This document shows, piece after piece, positions 34,162 through 47,531 of a stretch of 64,000 nucleotides of DNA. A program made the translations under genes and the position numbers. The notes beneath the pieces are model-generated. The model searched no databases. It saw nothing but the letters and a program-made list of their open reading frames with translations, and had not been told where the DNA came from. Location of the stretch: positions 7,360,505 to 7,424,504 of the forward strand of contig OU452233.1 of NCBI GenBank assembly GCA_911728455.2. Direction: 5' to 3'. Origin of the DNA: Marthasterias glacialis (lineage: Eukaryota > Echinodermata > Asteroidea > Forcipulatida > Asteriidae). Every line of letters starts with the position of its first letter. Within the stretch, counting starts at the first letter, position 1.

Positions 34162-36647
34162 ATGGCCGAAAAAGCTCGCTAGCTCCCGAAATAACGCAAG
34201 CTGGGACCTCTAGTTTGTTGGACACGCCTCGGAAGAGCTGCCCGCATCGACTGATTCCATGAAAACCACTTTTGAAGTTGGGTCAAAAATTAACATTTCT
34301 CACAGGGAGCTCCCTGTGAGCACTCGCACTTTTGTTCAAAAATTTGGGGGGCGATTTTTTGATAGAAATTGATAGAGTGGACATCACTGAAGAGGGTTTG
34401 TGTGTGGGGAAGGGGCCGATTCGCAATATTTGGGCAAATGACAAAATTTAGGTCAACTCTGACGTCATCAAGATGGCCGAAAAAGCTCGCTAGCTCCCGA
34501 AATAACGCAAGCTGGGACCTCTAGTTTGTTGGACACGCCTCGGAAGAGCTGCCCGCATCGACTGATTCCATGAAAACCACTTTTGAAGTTGGGTCAAAAA
34601 TTAAAATTTCTCACAGGGAGCTCCCTGTGAGCACTCGCACTTTTGGTCAAAAATTTGGGGGGCGATTTTTTGATAGAAATTGATTGAGTGGACATCACTG
34701 AAGAGGGTTTGTGTGTGGGGAAGGGGCCGATTCGCAATATTTGGGCAAGTGGCAAAATTTAGGTCAACTCTGACGTCATCAAGATGGCCGAAAAAGCTCG
34801 CTAGCTCCCGAAATAACGCAAGCTGGGACCTCTAGTTTGTTGGACACGCCTCGGAAGAGCTGCCCGCATCGACTGATTCCATGAAAACCACTTTTGAAGT
34901 TGGGTCAAAAATTAAAATTTCTCACAGGGAGCTCCCTGTGAGCACTCGCACTTTTGGTCAAAAATTTGGGGGCGATTTTTTGATAGAAATTGATAGAGTG
35001 GACATCACTGAAGAGGGTTTGTGTGTGGGGAAGGGGCCGATTCGCAATATTTGGGCAAATGGCAAAATTTAGGTCAACTCTGACGTCATCAAGATGGCCG
35101 AAAAAGCTCGCTAGCTCCCGAAATAACGCAAGCTGGGACCTCTAGTTTGTTGGACACGCCTCGGAAGAGCTGCCCGCATCGACTGATTCCATGAAAACCA
35201 CTTTTGAAGTTGGGTCAAAAATTAAAATTTCTCACAGGGAGCTCCCTGTGAGCACTCGCACTTTTGGTCAAAAATTTGGGGGGCGATTTTTTGATAGAAA
35301 TTGATAGAGTGGACATCACTGAAGAGGGTTTGTGTGTGGGGAAGGGGCCGATTCGCAATATTTGGGCAAATGGCAAAATTTAGGTCAACTCTGACGTCAT
35401 CAAGATGGCCGAAAAAGCTCGCTAGCTCCCGAAATAACGCAAGCTGGGACCTCTAGTTTGTTGGACACGCCTCGGAAGAGCTGCCCGCATCGACTGATTC
35501 CATGAAAACCACTTTTGAAGTTGGGTCAAAAATTAACATTTCTCACAGGGAGCTCCCTGTGAGCACTCGCACTTTTGTTCAAAAATTTGGGGGGCGATTT
35601 TTTGATAGAAATTGATAGAGTGGACATCACTGAAGAGGGTTTGTGTGTGGGGAAGGGGCCGATTCGCAATATTTGGGCAAATGACAAAATTTAGGTCAAC
35701 TCTGACGTCATCAAGATGGCCGAAAAAGCTCGCTAGCTCCCGAAATAACGCAAGCTGGGACCTCTAGTTTGTTGGACACGCCTCGGAAGAGCTGCCCGCA
35801 TCGACTGATTCCATGAAAACCACTTTTGAAGTTGGGTCAAAAATTAAAATTTCTCACAGGGAGCTCCCTGTGAGCACTCGCACTTTTGGTCAAAAATTTG
35901 GGGGGCGATTTTTTGATAGAAATTGATTGAGTGGACATCACTGAAGAGGGTTTGTGTGTGGGGAAGGGGCCGATTCGCAATATTTGGGCAAGTGGCAAAA
36001 TTTAGGTCAACTCTGACGTCATCAAGATGGCCGAAAAAGCTCGCTAGCTCCCGAAATAACGCAAGCTGGGACCTCTAGTTTGTTGGACACGCCTCGGAAG
36101 AGCTGCCCGCATCGACTGATTCCATGAAAACCACTTTTGAAGTTGGGTCAAAAATTAAAATTTCTCACAGGGAGCTCCCTGTGAGCACTCGCACTTTTGG
36201 TCAAAAATTTGGGGGCGATTTTTTGATAGAAATTGATAGAGTGGACATCACTGAAGAGGGTTTGTGTGTGGGGAAGGGGCCGATTCGCAATATTTGGGCA
36301 AATGGCAAAATTTAGGTCAACTCTGACGTCATCAAGATGGCCGAAAAAGCTCGCTAGCTCCCGAAATAACGCAAGCTGGGACCTCTAGTTTGTTGGACAC
36401 GCCTCGGAAGAGCTGCCCGCATCGACTGATTCCATGAAAACCACTTTTGAAGTTGGGTCAAAAATTAAAATTTCTCACAGGGAGCTCCCTGTGAGCACTC
36501 GCACTTTTGGTCAAAAATTTGGGGGGCGATTTTTTGATAGAAATTGATAGAGTGGACATCACTGAAGAGGGTTTGTGTGTGGGGAAGGGGCCGATTCGCA
36601 ATATTTGGGCAAATGGCAAAATTTAGGTCAACTCTGACGTCATCAAG
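34162..36647 (+). repeat. 4-unit HOR, two copies of 1243 bp
   Basis: Copies are 34162-35404 and 35405-36647. Markers at +1243: ATTAACATTTC with TTTTGTTCAAA and ATGACAAAATT in unit 1 (~34291/35534); GATTGAGTGG with GGGCAAGTGG in unit 2 (~34684/35927); and a five-G unit 3. I see no difference between the two copies. ATTAACATTTC also appears once more near 51393. Confidence 0.93.
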
Positions 36648-39600
36648 ATGGCCGAAAAAGCTCGCTAGCTCCCGAAATAACGCAAGCTGGGACCTCTAGT
36701 TTGTTGGACACGCCTCGGAAGAGCTGCCCGCATCGACTGATTCCATGAAAACCACTTTTGAAGTTGGGTCAAAAATTAAAATTTCTCACAGGGAGCTCCC
36801 TGTGAGCACTCGCACTTTTGGTCAAAAATTTGGGGGGCGATTTTTTGATAGAAATTGATAGAGTGGACATCACTGAAGAGGGTTTGTGTGTGGGGAAGGG
36901 GCCGATTCGCAATATTTGGGCAAATGGCAAAATTTAGGTCAACTCTGACGTCATCAAGATGGCCGAAAAAGCTCGCTAGCTCCCGAAATAACGCAAGCTG
37001 GGACCTCTAGTTTGTTGGACACGCCTCGGAAGAGCTGCCCGCATCGACTGATTCCATGAAAACCACTTTTGAAGTTGGGTCAAAAATTAAAATTTCTCAC
37101 AGGGAGCTCCCTGTGAGCACTCGCACTTTTGGTCAAAAATTTGGGGGGCGATTTTTTGATAGAAATTGATAGAGTGGACATCACTGAAGAGGGTTTGTGT
37201 GTGGGGAAGAGGCCGATTCGCAATATTTGGGCAAATGGCAAAATTTAAGTCAACTCTGACGTCATCAAGATGGCCGAAAAAGCTCGCTAGCTCCCGAAAT
37301 AACGCAAGCTGGGACCTCTAGTTTGTTGGACACGCCTCGGAAGAGCTGCCCGCATCGACTGATTCCATGAAAACCACTTTTGAAGTTGGGTCAAAAATTA
37401 AAATTTCTCACAGGGAGCTCCCTGTGAGCACTCGGACTTTTGGTCAAAAATTTGGGGGGCGATTTTTTGATAGAAATTGATAGAGTGGACATCACTGAAG
37501 AGGGTTTGTGTGTGGGGAAGGGGCCGATTCGCAATATTTGGGCAAATGGCAAAATTTAGGTCAACTCTGACGTCATCGAGATGGCCGAAAAAGCTCGCTA
37601 GCTCCCGAAAAAACGCAAGCTGGGACCTTTAGTTTGTTGGACACGCCTCGGAAGAGCTGCCCGCATCGACTGATTCCATGAAAACCACTTTTGAAGTTGG
37701 GTCAAAAATTAAAATTTCTCACAGGGAGCTCCCTGTGAGCACTCGCACTTTTGGTCAAAAATTTGGGGGGCGATTTTTTGATAGAAATTGATAGAGTGGA
37801 CATCACTGAAGAGGGTTTGTGTGTGGGGAAGGGGCCGATTCGCAATATTTGGGCAAATGACAAAATTTAGGTCAACTCTGACGTCATCAAGATGGCCAAA
37901 AAAGCTCGCTAGCTCCCGAAATAACGCAAGCTGGGACCTCTAGTTTGTTGGACACGCCTCGGAAGAGCTGCCCGCATCGACTGATTCCATGAAAACCACT
38001 TTTGAAGTTGGGTCAAAAATTAAAATTTCTCACAGGGAGCTCCCTGTGAGCACTCGCACTTTTGGTCAAAAATTTGGGGGGCGATTTTTTGATAGAAATT
38101 GATAGAGTGGACATCACTGAAGAGGGTTTGTGTGTGGGGAAGGGGCCGATTCGCAATATTTGGGCAAATGGCAAAATTTAGGTCAACTCTGACGTCATCA
38201 AGATGGCCGAAAAAGCTCGCTAGCTCCCGAAATAACGCAAGCTGGGACCTCTAGTTTGTTGGACACGCCTCGGAAGAGCTGCCCGCATCGACTGATTCCA
38301 TGAAAACCACTTTTGAAGTTGGGTCAAAAATTAAAATTTCTCACAGGGAGCTCCCTGTGAGCACTCGCACTTTTGGTCAAAAATTTGGGGGGCGATTTTT
38401 TGATAGAAATTGATAGAGTGGACATCACTGAAGAGGGTTTGTGTGTGGGGAAGGGGCCGATTCGCAATATTTGGGCAAATGGCAAAATTTAGGTCAACTC
38501 TGACGTCATCAAGATGGCCGAAAAAGCTCGCTAGCTCCCGAAATAACGCAAGCTGGGACCTCTAGTTTGTTGGACACGCCTCGGAAGAGCTGCCCGCATC
38601 GACTGATTCCATGAAAACCACTTTTGAAGTTGGGTCAAAAATTAAAATTTCTCACAGGGAGCTCCCTGTGAGCACTCGCACGTTTGGTCAAAAATTTGGG
38701 GGGCGATTTTTTGATAGAAATTGATAGAGTGGACATCACTGAAGAGGGTTTGTGTGTGGGGAAGGGGCCGATTCGCAATATTTGGGCAAATGGCAAAATT
38801 TAGGTCAACTCTGACGTCATCAAGATGGCCGAAAAAGCTCGCTAGCTCCCGAAATAACGCAAGCTGGGACCTCTAGTTTGTTGGACACGCCTCGGAAGAG
38901 CTGCCCGCATCGACTGATTCCATGAAAACCACTTTTGAAGTTGGGTCAAAAATTAAAATTTCTCACAGGGAGCTCCCTGTGAGCACTCGCACTTTTGGTC
39001 AAAAATTTGGGGGGCGATTTTTTGATAGAAATTGATAGAGTGGACATCACTGAAGAGGGTTTGTGTGTGGGGAAGGGGCCGATTCGCAATATTTGGGCAA
39101 ATGGCAAAATTTAGGTCAACTCTGACGTCATCAAGATGGCCGAAAAAGCTCGCTAGCTCCCGAAATAACGCAAGCTGGGACCTCTAGTTTGTTGGACACG
39201 CCTCGGAAGAGCTGCCCGCATCGACTGATTCCATGAAAACCACTTTTGAAGTTGGGTCAAAAATTAAAATTTCTCACAGGGAGCTCCCTGTGAGCACTCG
39301 CACTTTTGGTCAAAAATTTGGGGGGCGATTTTTTGATAGAAATTGATAGAGTGGACATCACTGAAGAGGGCTTGTGTGTGGGGAAGGGGCCGATTCGCAA
39401 TATTTGGGCAAATGGCAAAATTTAGGTCAACTCTGACGTCATCAAGATGGCCGAAAAAGCTCGCTAGCTCCCGAAATAACGCAAGCTGGGACCTCTAGTT
39501 TGTTGGACACGCCTCGGAAGAGCTGCCCGCATCGACTGATTCCATGAAAACCACTTTTGAAGTTGGGTCAAAAATTGAAATTTCTCACAGGGAGCTCCCT

Positions 39601-39757
39601 GTGAGCACTCGCACTTTTGGTCAAAAATTTGGGGGGCAATTTTTTGATAGAAATTGATAGAGTGGACATCACTGAAGAGGGTTTGTGTGTGGGGAAGGGG
39701 CCGATTCGCAATATTTGGGCAAATGGCAAAATTTAGGTCAACTCTGACGTCATCAAG
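36648..39757 (+). repeat. Ten near-consensus satellite units
   Basis: No repeated set of markers marks a HOR here. Scattered changes include GGGAAGAGGCC and TTTAAGTCAAC (37200-37250), CTCGGACTTTT near 37434, CATCGAGATGG with CGAAAAAACG and CCTTTAG (37577-37630), ATGACAAA with GGCCAAAAAAG (37858-37900), CGCACGTTTGG near 38681, GAGGGCTTGTG near 39370, and TTGAAATTTC with GGGGGGCAATT near 39575-39640. The last three foreshadow subtypes of the next block. No gene is seen. Confidence 0.85.
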
Positions 39758-41311
39758 ATGGCCGAAAAAGCTCGCTAGCTCCCGAAATAACGCAAGCTGG
39801 GACCTCTAGTTTGTTGGACACGCCTCGGAAGAGCTGCCCGCATCGACTGATTCCATGAAAACCACTTTTGAAGTTGGGTCAAAAATTAAAATTTCTCACA
39901 GGGAGCTCCCTGTGAGCACTCGCACGTTTGGTCAAAAATTTGGGGGGCGATTTTTTGATAGAAATTGATAGAGTGGACATCACTGAAGAGGGTTTGTGTG
40001 TGGGGAAGGGGCCGATTCGCAATATTTGGGCAAATGGCAAAATTTAGGTCAACTCTGACGTTATCAAGATGGCCGAAAAAGCTCGCTAGCTCCCGAAATA
40101 ACGCAAGCTGGGACCTCTAGTTTGTTGGACACGCCTCGGAAGAGCTGCCCGCATCGACTGATTCCATGAAAACCACTTTTGAAGTTGGGTCAAAAATTAA
40201 AATTTCTCACAGGGAGCTCCCTGTGAGCACTCGCACTTTTGGTCAAAAATTTGGGGGCGATTTTTTGATAGAAATTGATAGAGTGGACATCACTGAAGAG
40301 GGTTTGTGTGTGGGGAAGGGGCCGAATCGCAATATTTGGGCAAATGGCAAAATTTAGGTCAACTCTGACGTCATCAAGATGGCCGAAAAAGCTCGCTAGC
40401 TCCCGAAATAACGCAAGCTGGGACCTCTAGTTTGTTGGACACGCCTCGGAAGAGCTGCCCGCATCGACTGATTCCATGAAAACCACTTTTGAAGTTGGGT
40501 CAAAAAATAAAATTTCTCACAGGGAGCTCCCTGTGAGCACTCGCACTTTTGGTCAAAAATTTGGGGGGCGATTTTTTGATAGAAATTGATAGAGTGGACA
40601 TCACTGAAGAGGGTTTGTGTGTGGGGAAGGGGCCGATTCGCAATATTTGGGCAAATGGCAAAATTTAGGTCAACTCTGACGTCATCAAGATGGCCGAAAA
40701 AGCTCGCTAGCTCCCGAAATAACGCAAGCTGGGACCTCTAGTTTGTTGGACACGCCTCGGAAGAGCTGCCCGCATCGACTGATTCCATGAAAACCACTTT
40801 TGAAGTTGGGTCAAAAATTAAAATTTCTCACAGGGAGCTCCCTGTGAGCACTCGCACTTTTGGTCAAAAATTTGGGGGGCGATTTTTTGATAGAAATTGA
40901 TAGAGTGGACATCACTGAAGAGGGTTTGTGTGTGGGGAAGGGGCCGATTCGCAATATTTGGGCAAACGGCAAAATTTAGGTCAACTCTGACGTCATCAAG
41001 ATGGCCGAAAAAGCTCGCTAGCTCCCGAAATAACGCAAGCTTGGACCTCTAGTTTGTTGGACACGCCTCGGAAGAGCTGCCCGCATCGACTGATTCCATG
41101 AAAACCACTTTTGAAGTTGGGTCAAAAATTAAAATTTCTCACAGGGAGCTCCCTGTGAGCACTCGCACTTTTGGTCAAAAATTTGGGGGGCAATTTTTTG
41201 ATAGAAATTGATAGAGTGGACATCACTGAAGAGGGTTTGTGTGTGGGGAAGGGGCCGATTCGCAATATTTGGGCAAATGGCAAAATTTAGGTCAACTCTG
41301 ACGTCATCAAG
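39758..41311 (+). repeat. 5-unit segment that recurs at 45044-46598
   Basis: Unit order: CGCACGTTTGG with TGACGTTA; GAATCGC (five G); CAAAAAATAAAAT; GCAAACGGC; CAAGCTTGG with GGGGGGCAATT. The same order occurs at 45044-46598, 17 units to the right (the AAATAAAA markers are 5287 bp apart). There the GAATCGC unit has six G, one unit has GCTTCCGAAA, and the last unit carries TGACGTTA. Three copies of a different 5-unit HOR lie between them. Confidence 0.88.
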
Positions 41312-44300
41312 ATGGCCGAAAAAGCTCGCTAGCTCCCGAAATAACGCAAGCTGGGACCTCTAGTTTGTTGGACACGCCTCGGAAGAGCTGCCCGCATCGA
41401 CTGATTCCATGAAAACCACTTTTGAAGTTGGGTCAAAAATTAAAATTTCTCACAGGGAGCTCCCTGTGAGCACTCGCACGTTTGGTCAAAAATTTGGGGG
41501 GCGATTTTTTGATAGAAATTGATAGAGTGGACATCACTGAAGAGGGTTTGTGTGTGGGGAAGGGGCCGATTCGCAATATTTGGGCAAATGGCAAAATTTA
41601 GGTCAACTCTGACGTTATCAAGATGGCCGAAAAAGCTCGCTAGCTCCCGAAATAACGCAAGCTGGGACCTCTAGTTTGTTGGACACGCCTCGGAAGAGCT
41701 GCCCGCATCGACTGATTCCATGAAAACCACTTTTGAAGTTGGGTCAAAAATTGAAATTTCTCACAGGGAGCTCCCTATGAGCACTCGCACTTTTGGTCAA
41801 AAATTTGGGGGGCAATTTTTTGATAGAAATTGATAGAGTGGACATCACTGAAGAGGGTTTGTGTGTGGGGAAGGGGCCGATTCGCAATATTTGGGCAAAT
41901 GGCAAAATTTAGGTCAACTCTGACGTCATCAAGATGGCCGAAAAAGCTCGCTAGCTCCCGAAATAACGCAAGCTGGGACCTCTAGTTTGTTGGACACGCC
42001 TCGGAAGAGCTGCCCGCATCGACTGATTCCATGAAAACCACTTTTGAAGTTGGGTCAAAAATTAAAATTTCTCACAGGGAGCTCCCTGTGAGCACTCGCA
42101 CGTTTGGTCAAAAATTTGGGGGGCGATTTTTTGATAGAAATTGATAGAGTGGACATCACTGAAGAGGGTTTGTGTGTGGGGAAGGGGCCGATTCGCAATA
42201 TTTGGGCAAATGGCAAAATTTAGGTCAACTCTGACGTTATCAAGATGGCCGAAAAAGCTCGCTAGCTCCCGAAATAACGCAAGCTGGGACCTCTAGTTTG
42301 TTGGACACGCCTCGGAAGAGCTGCCCGCATCGACTGATTCCATGAAAACCACTTTTGAAGTTGGGTCAAAAATTAAAATTTCTCACAGGGAGCTCCCTGT
42401 GAGCACTCGCACTTTTGGTCAAAAATTTGGGGGGCGATTTTTTGATAGAAATTGATAGAGTGGACATCACTGAAGAGGGTTTGTGTGTGGGGAAGGGGCC
42501 GATTCGCAATATTTGGGCAAACGGCAAAATTTAGGTCAACTCTGACGTCATCAAGATGGCCGAAAAAGCTCGCTAGCTCCCGAAATAACGCAAGCTTGGA
42601 CCTCTAGTTTGTTGGACACGCCTCGGAAGAGCTGCCCGCATCGACTGATTCCATGAAAACCACTTTTGAAGTTGGGTCAAAAATTAAAATTTCTCACAGG
42701 GAGCTCCCTGTGAGCACTCGCACTTTTGGTCAAAAATTTGGGGGGCAATTTTTTGATAGAAATTGATAGAGTGGACATCACTGAAGAGGGTTTGTGTGTG
42801 GGGAAGGGGCCGATTCGCAATATTTGGGCAAATGGCAAAATTTAGGTCAACTCTGACGTCATCAAGATGGCCGAAAAAGCTCGCTAGCTCCCGAAATAAC
42901 GCAAGCTGGGACCTCTAGTTTGTTGGACACGCCTCGGAAGAGCTGCCCGCATCGACTGATTCCATGAAAACCACTTTTGAAGTTGGGTCAAAAATTAAAA
43001 TTTCTCACAGGGAGCTCCCTGTGAGCACTCGCACGTTTGGTCAAAAATTTGGGGGGCGATTTTTTGATAGAAATTGATAGAGTGGACATCACTGAAGAGG
43101 GTTTGTGTGTGGGGAAGGGGCCGATTCGCAATATTTGGGCAAATGGCAAAATTTAGGTCAACTCTGACGTTATCAAGATGGCCGAAAAAGCTCGCTAGCT
43201 CCCGAAATAACGCAAGCTGGGACCTCTAGTTTGTTGGACACGCCTCGGAAGAGCTGCCCGCATCGACTGATTCCATGAAAACCACTTTTGAAGTTGGGTC
43301 AAAAATTGAAATTTCTCACAGGGAGCTCCCTGTGAGCACTCGCACTTTTGGTCAAAAATTTGGGGGGCAATTTTTTGATAGAAATTGATAGAGTGGACAT
43401 CACTGAAGAGGGTTTGTGTGTGGGGAAGGGGCCGATTCGCAATATTTGGGCAAATGGCAAAATTTAGGTCAACTCTGACGTCATCAAGATGGCCGAAAAA
43501 GCTCGCTAGCTCCCGAAATAACGCAAGCTGGGACCTCTAGTTTGTTGGACACGCCTCGGAAGAGCTGCCCGCATCGACTGATTCCATGAAAACCACTTTT
43601 GAAGTTGGGTCAAAAATTAAAATTTCTCACAGGGAGCTCCCTGTGAGCACTCGCACGTTTGGTCAAAAATTTGGGGGGCGATTTTTTGATAGAAATTGAT
43701 AGAGTGGACATCACTGAAGAGGGTTTGTGTGTGGGGAAGGGGCCGATTCGCAATATTTGGGCAAATGGCAAAATTTAGGTCAACTCTGACGTTATCAAGA
43801 TGGCCGAAAAAGCTCGCTAGCTCCCGAAATAACGCAAGCTGGGACCTCTAGTTTGTTGGACACGCCTCGGAAGAGCTGCCCGCATCGACTGATTCCATGA
43901 AAACCACTTTTGAAGTTGGGTCAAAAATTAAAATTTCTCACAGGGAGCTCCCTGTGAGCACTCGCACTTTTGGTCAAAAATTTGGGGGGCGATTTTTTGA
44001 TAGAAATTGATAGAGTGGACATCACTGAAGAGGGTTTGTGTGTGGGGAAGGGGCCGATTCGCAATATTTGGGCAAACGGCAAAATTTAGGTCAACTCTGA
44101 CGTCATCAAGATGGCCGAAAAAGCTCGCTAGCTCCCGAAATAACGCAAGCTTGGACCTCTAGTTTGTTGGACACGCCTCGGAAGAGCTGCCCGCATCGAC
44201 TGATTCCATGAAAACCACTTTTGAAGTTGGGTCAAAAATTAAAATTTCTCACAGGGAGCTCCCTGTGAGCACTCGCACTTTTGGTCAAAAATTTGGGGGG

Positions 44301-45354
44301 CAATTTTTTGATAGAAATTGATAGAGTGGACATCACTGAAGAGGGTTTGTGTGTGGGGAAGGGGCCGATTCGCAATATTTGGGCAAATGGCAAAATTTAG
44401 GTCAACTCTGACGTCATCAAGATGGCCGAAAAAGCTCGCTAGCTCCCGAAATAACGCAAGCTGGGACCTCTAGTTTGTTGGACACGCCTCGGAAGAGCTG
44501 CCCGCATCGACTGATTCCATGAAAACCACTTTTGAAGTTGGGTCAAAAATTAAAATTTCTCACAGGGAGCTCCCTGTGAGCACTCGCACGTTTGGTCAAA
44601 AATTTGGGGGGCGATTTTTTGATAGAAATTGATAGAGTGGACATCACTGAAGAGGGTTTGTGTGTGGGGAAGGGGCCGATTCGCAATATTTGGGCAAATG
44701 GCAAAATTTAGGTCAACTCTGACGTTATCAAGATGGCCGAAAAAGCTCGCTAGCTCCCGAAATAACGCAAGCTGGGACCTCTAGTTTGTTGGACACGCCT
44801 CGGAAGAGCTGCCCGCATCGACTGATTCCATGAAAACCACTTTTGAAGTTGGGTCAAAAATTGAAATTTCTCACAGGGAGCTCCCTGTGAGCACTCGCAC
44901 TTTTGGTCAAAAATTTGGGGGGCAATTTTTTGATAGAAATTGATAGAGTGGACATCACTGAAGAGGGTTTGTGTGTGGGGAAGGGGCCGATTCGCAATAT
45001 TTGGGCAAATGGCAAAATTTAGGTCAACTCTGACGTCATCAAGATGGCCGAAAAAGCTCGCTAGCTCCCGAAATAACGCAAGCTGGGACCTCTAGTTTGT
45101 TGGACACGCCTCGGAAGAGCTGCCCGCATCGACTGATTCCATGAAAACCACTTTTGAAGTTGGGTCAAAAATTAAAATTTCTCACAGGGAGCTCCCTGTG
45201 AGCACTCGCACGTTTGGTCAAAAATTTGGGGGGCGATTTTTTGATAGAAATTGATAGAGTGGACATCACTGAAGAGGGTTTGTGTGTGGGGAAGGGGCCG
45301 ATTCGCAATATTTGGGCAAATGGCAAAATTTAGGTCAACTCTGACGTTATCAAG
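41312..45354 (+). repeat. 5-unit HOR, 1555 bp, two full copies and three units of a third
   Basis: Copies start at 41312, 42867 and 44422. Unit order: CGCACGTTTGG with TGACGTTA; TTGAAATTTC with GGGGGGCAATT; CGCACGTTTGG with TGACGTTA again; GCAAACGGC; CAAGCTTGG with GGGGGGCAATT. The TTGAAATTTC markers are at 41751, 43306 and 44861, exactly 1555 bp apart. The third copy stops after its third unit, where the GAATCGC unit of the flanking segment resumes. CTCCCTATGAG near 41775 is private to copy 1. Confidence 0.93.
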
Positions 45355-46598
45355 ATGGCCGAAAAAGCTCGCTAGCTCCCGAAATAACGCAAGCTGGGAC
45401 CTCTAGTTTGTTGGACACGCCTCGGAAGAGCTGCCCGCATCGACTGATTCCATGAAAACCACTTTTGAAGTTGGGTCAAAAATTAAAATTTCTCACAGGG
45501 AGCTCCCTGTGAGCACTCGCACTTTTGGTCAAAAATTTGGGGGGCGATTTTTTGATAGAAATTGATAGAGTGGACATCACTGAAGAGGGTTTGTGTGTGG
45601 GGAAGGGGCCGAATCGCAATATTTGGGCAAATGGCAAAATTTAGGTCAACTCTGACGTCATCAAGATGGCCGAAAAAGCTCGCTAGCTTCCGAAATAACG
45701 CAAGCTGGGACCTCTAGTTTGTTGGACACGCCTCGGAAGAGCTGCCCGCATCGACTGATTCCATGAAAACCACTTTTGAAGTTGGGTCAAAAAATAAAAT
45801 TTCTCACAGGGAGCTCCCTGTGAGCACTCGCACTTTTGGTCAAAAATTTGGGGGGCGATTTTTTGATAGAAATTGATAGAGTGGACATCACTGAAGAGGG
45901 TTTGTGTGTGGGGAAGGGGCCGATTCGCAATATTTGGGCAAATGGCAAAATTTAGGTCAACTCTGACGTCATCAAGATGGCCGAAAAAGCTCGCTAGCTC
46001 CCGAAATAACGCAAGCTGGGACCTCTAGTTTGTTGGACACGCCTCGGAAGAGCTGCCCGCATCGACTGATTCCATGAAAACCACTTTTGAAGTTGGGTCA
46101 AAAATTAAAATTTCTCACAGGGAGCTCCCTGTGAGCACTCGCACTTTTGGTCAAAAATTTGGGGGGCGATTTTTTGATAGAAATTGATAGAGTGGACATC
46201 ACTGAAGAGGGTTTGTGTGTGGGGAAGGGGCCGATTCGCAATATTTGGGCAAACGGCAAAATTTAGGTCAACTCTGACGTCATCAAGATGGCCGAAAAAG
46301 CTCGCTAGCTCCCGAAATAACGCAAGCTTGGACCTCTAGTTTGTTGGACACGCCTCGGAAGAGCTGCCCGCATCGACTGATTCCATGAAAACCACTTTTG
46401 AAGTTGGGTCAAAAATTAAAATTTCTCACAGGGAGCTCCCTGTGAGCACTCGCACTTTTGGTCAAAAATTTGGGGGGCAATTTTTTGATAGAAATTGATA
46501 GAGTGGACATCACTGAAGAGGGTTTGTGTGTGGGGAAGGGGCCGATTCGCAATATTTGGGCAAATGGCAAAATTTAGGTCAACTCTGACGTTATCAAG
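45044..46598 (+). repeat. Second copy of the 39758-41311 segment
   Basis: Carries GAATCGC (45612), CAAAAAATAAAAT (45788), GCAAACGGC (~46254) and CAAGCTTGG with GGGGGGCAATT (~46328-46490) in the same order as the first copy. Its first unit is also the third unit of the last 1555-bp copy, so the two patterns share a unit at the junction. From 46599 a GAATCGC, plain, GCAAACGGC, CAAGCTTGG series follows at +1243 bp. Confidence 0.88.
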
Positions 46599-47531
46599 AT
46601 GGCCGAAAAAGCTCGCTAGCTCCCGAAATAACGCAAGCTGGGACCTCTAGTTTGTTGGACACGCCTCGGAAGAGCTGCCCGCATCGACTGATTCCATGAA
46701 AACCACTTTTGAAGTTGGGTCAAAAATTAAAATTTCTCACAGGGAGCTCCCTGTGAGCACTCGCACTTTTGGTCAAAAATTTGGGGGGCGATTTTTTGAT
46801 AGAAATTGATAGAGTGGACATCACTGAAGAGGGTTTGTGTGTGGGGAAGGGGCCGAATCGCAATATTTGGGCAAATGGCAAAATTTAGGTCAACTCTGAC
46901 GTCATCAAGATGGCCGAAAAAGCTCGCTAGCTCCCGAAATAACGCAAGCTGGGACCTCTAGTTTGTTGGACACGCCTCGGAAGAGCTGCCCGCATCGACT
47001 GATTCCATGAAAACCACTTTTGAAGTTGGGTCAAAAATTAAAATTTCTCACAGGGAGCTCCCTGTGAGCACTCGCACTTTTGGTCAAAAATTTGGGGGGC
47101 GATTTTTTGATAGAAATTGATAGAGTGGACATCACTGAAGAGGGTTTGTGTGTGGGGAAGGGGCCGATTCGCAATATTTGGGCAAATGGCAAAATTTAGG
47201 TCAACTCTGACGTCATCAAGATGGCCGAAAAAGCTCGCTAGCTCCCGAAATAACGCAAGCTGGGACCTCTAGTTTGTTGGACACGCCTCGGAAGAGCTGC
47301 CCGCATCGACTGATTCCATGAAAACCACTTTTGAAGTTGGGTCAAAAATTAAAATTTCTCACAGGGAGCTCCCTGTGAGCACTCGCACTTTTGGTCAAAA
47401 ATTTGGGGGGCGATTTTTTGATAGAAATTGATAGAGTGGACATCACTGAAGAGGGTTTGTGTGTGGGGAAGGGGCCGATTCGCAATATTTGGGCAAACGG
47501 CAAAATTTAGGTCAACTCTGACGTCATCAAG
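46599..47531 (+). repeat. Three satellite units linking two HOR regions
   Basis: Units at 46599 (GAATCGC), 46910 (consensus) and 47221 (GCAAACGGC). With the CAAGCTTGG unit that begins at 47532 they repeat the series at 45355, 45666, 45977 and 46288 at +1243 or 1244 bp. The middle unit lacks CAAAAAATAAAAT, so exchange or back-mutation has occurred. Confidence 0.8.
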
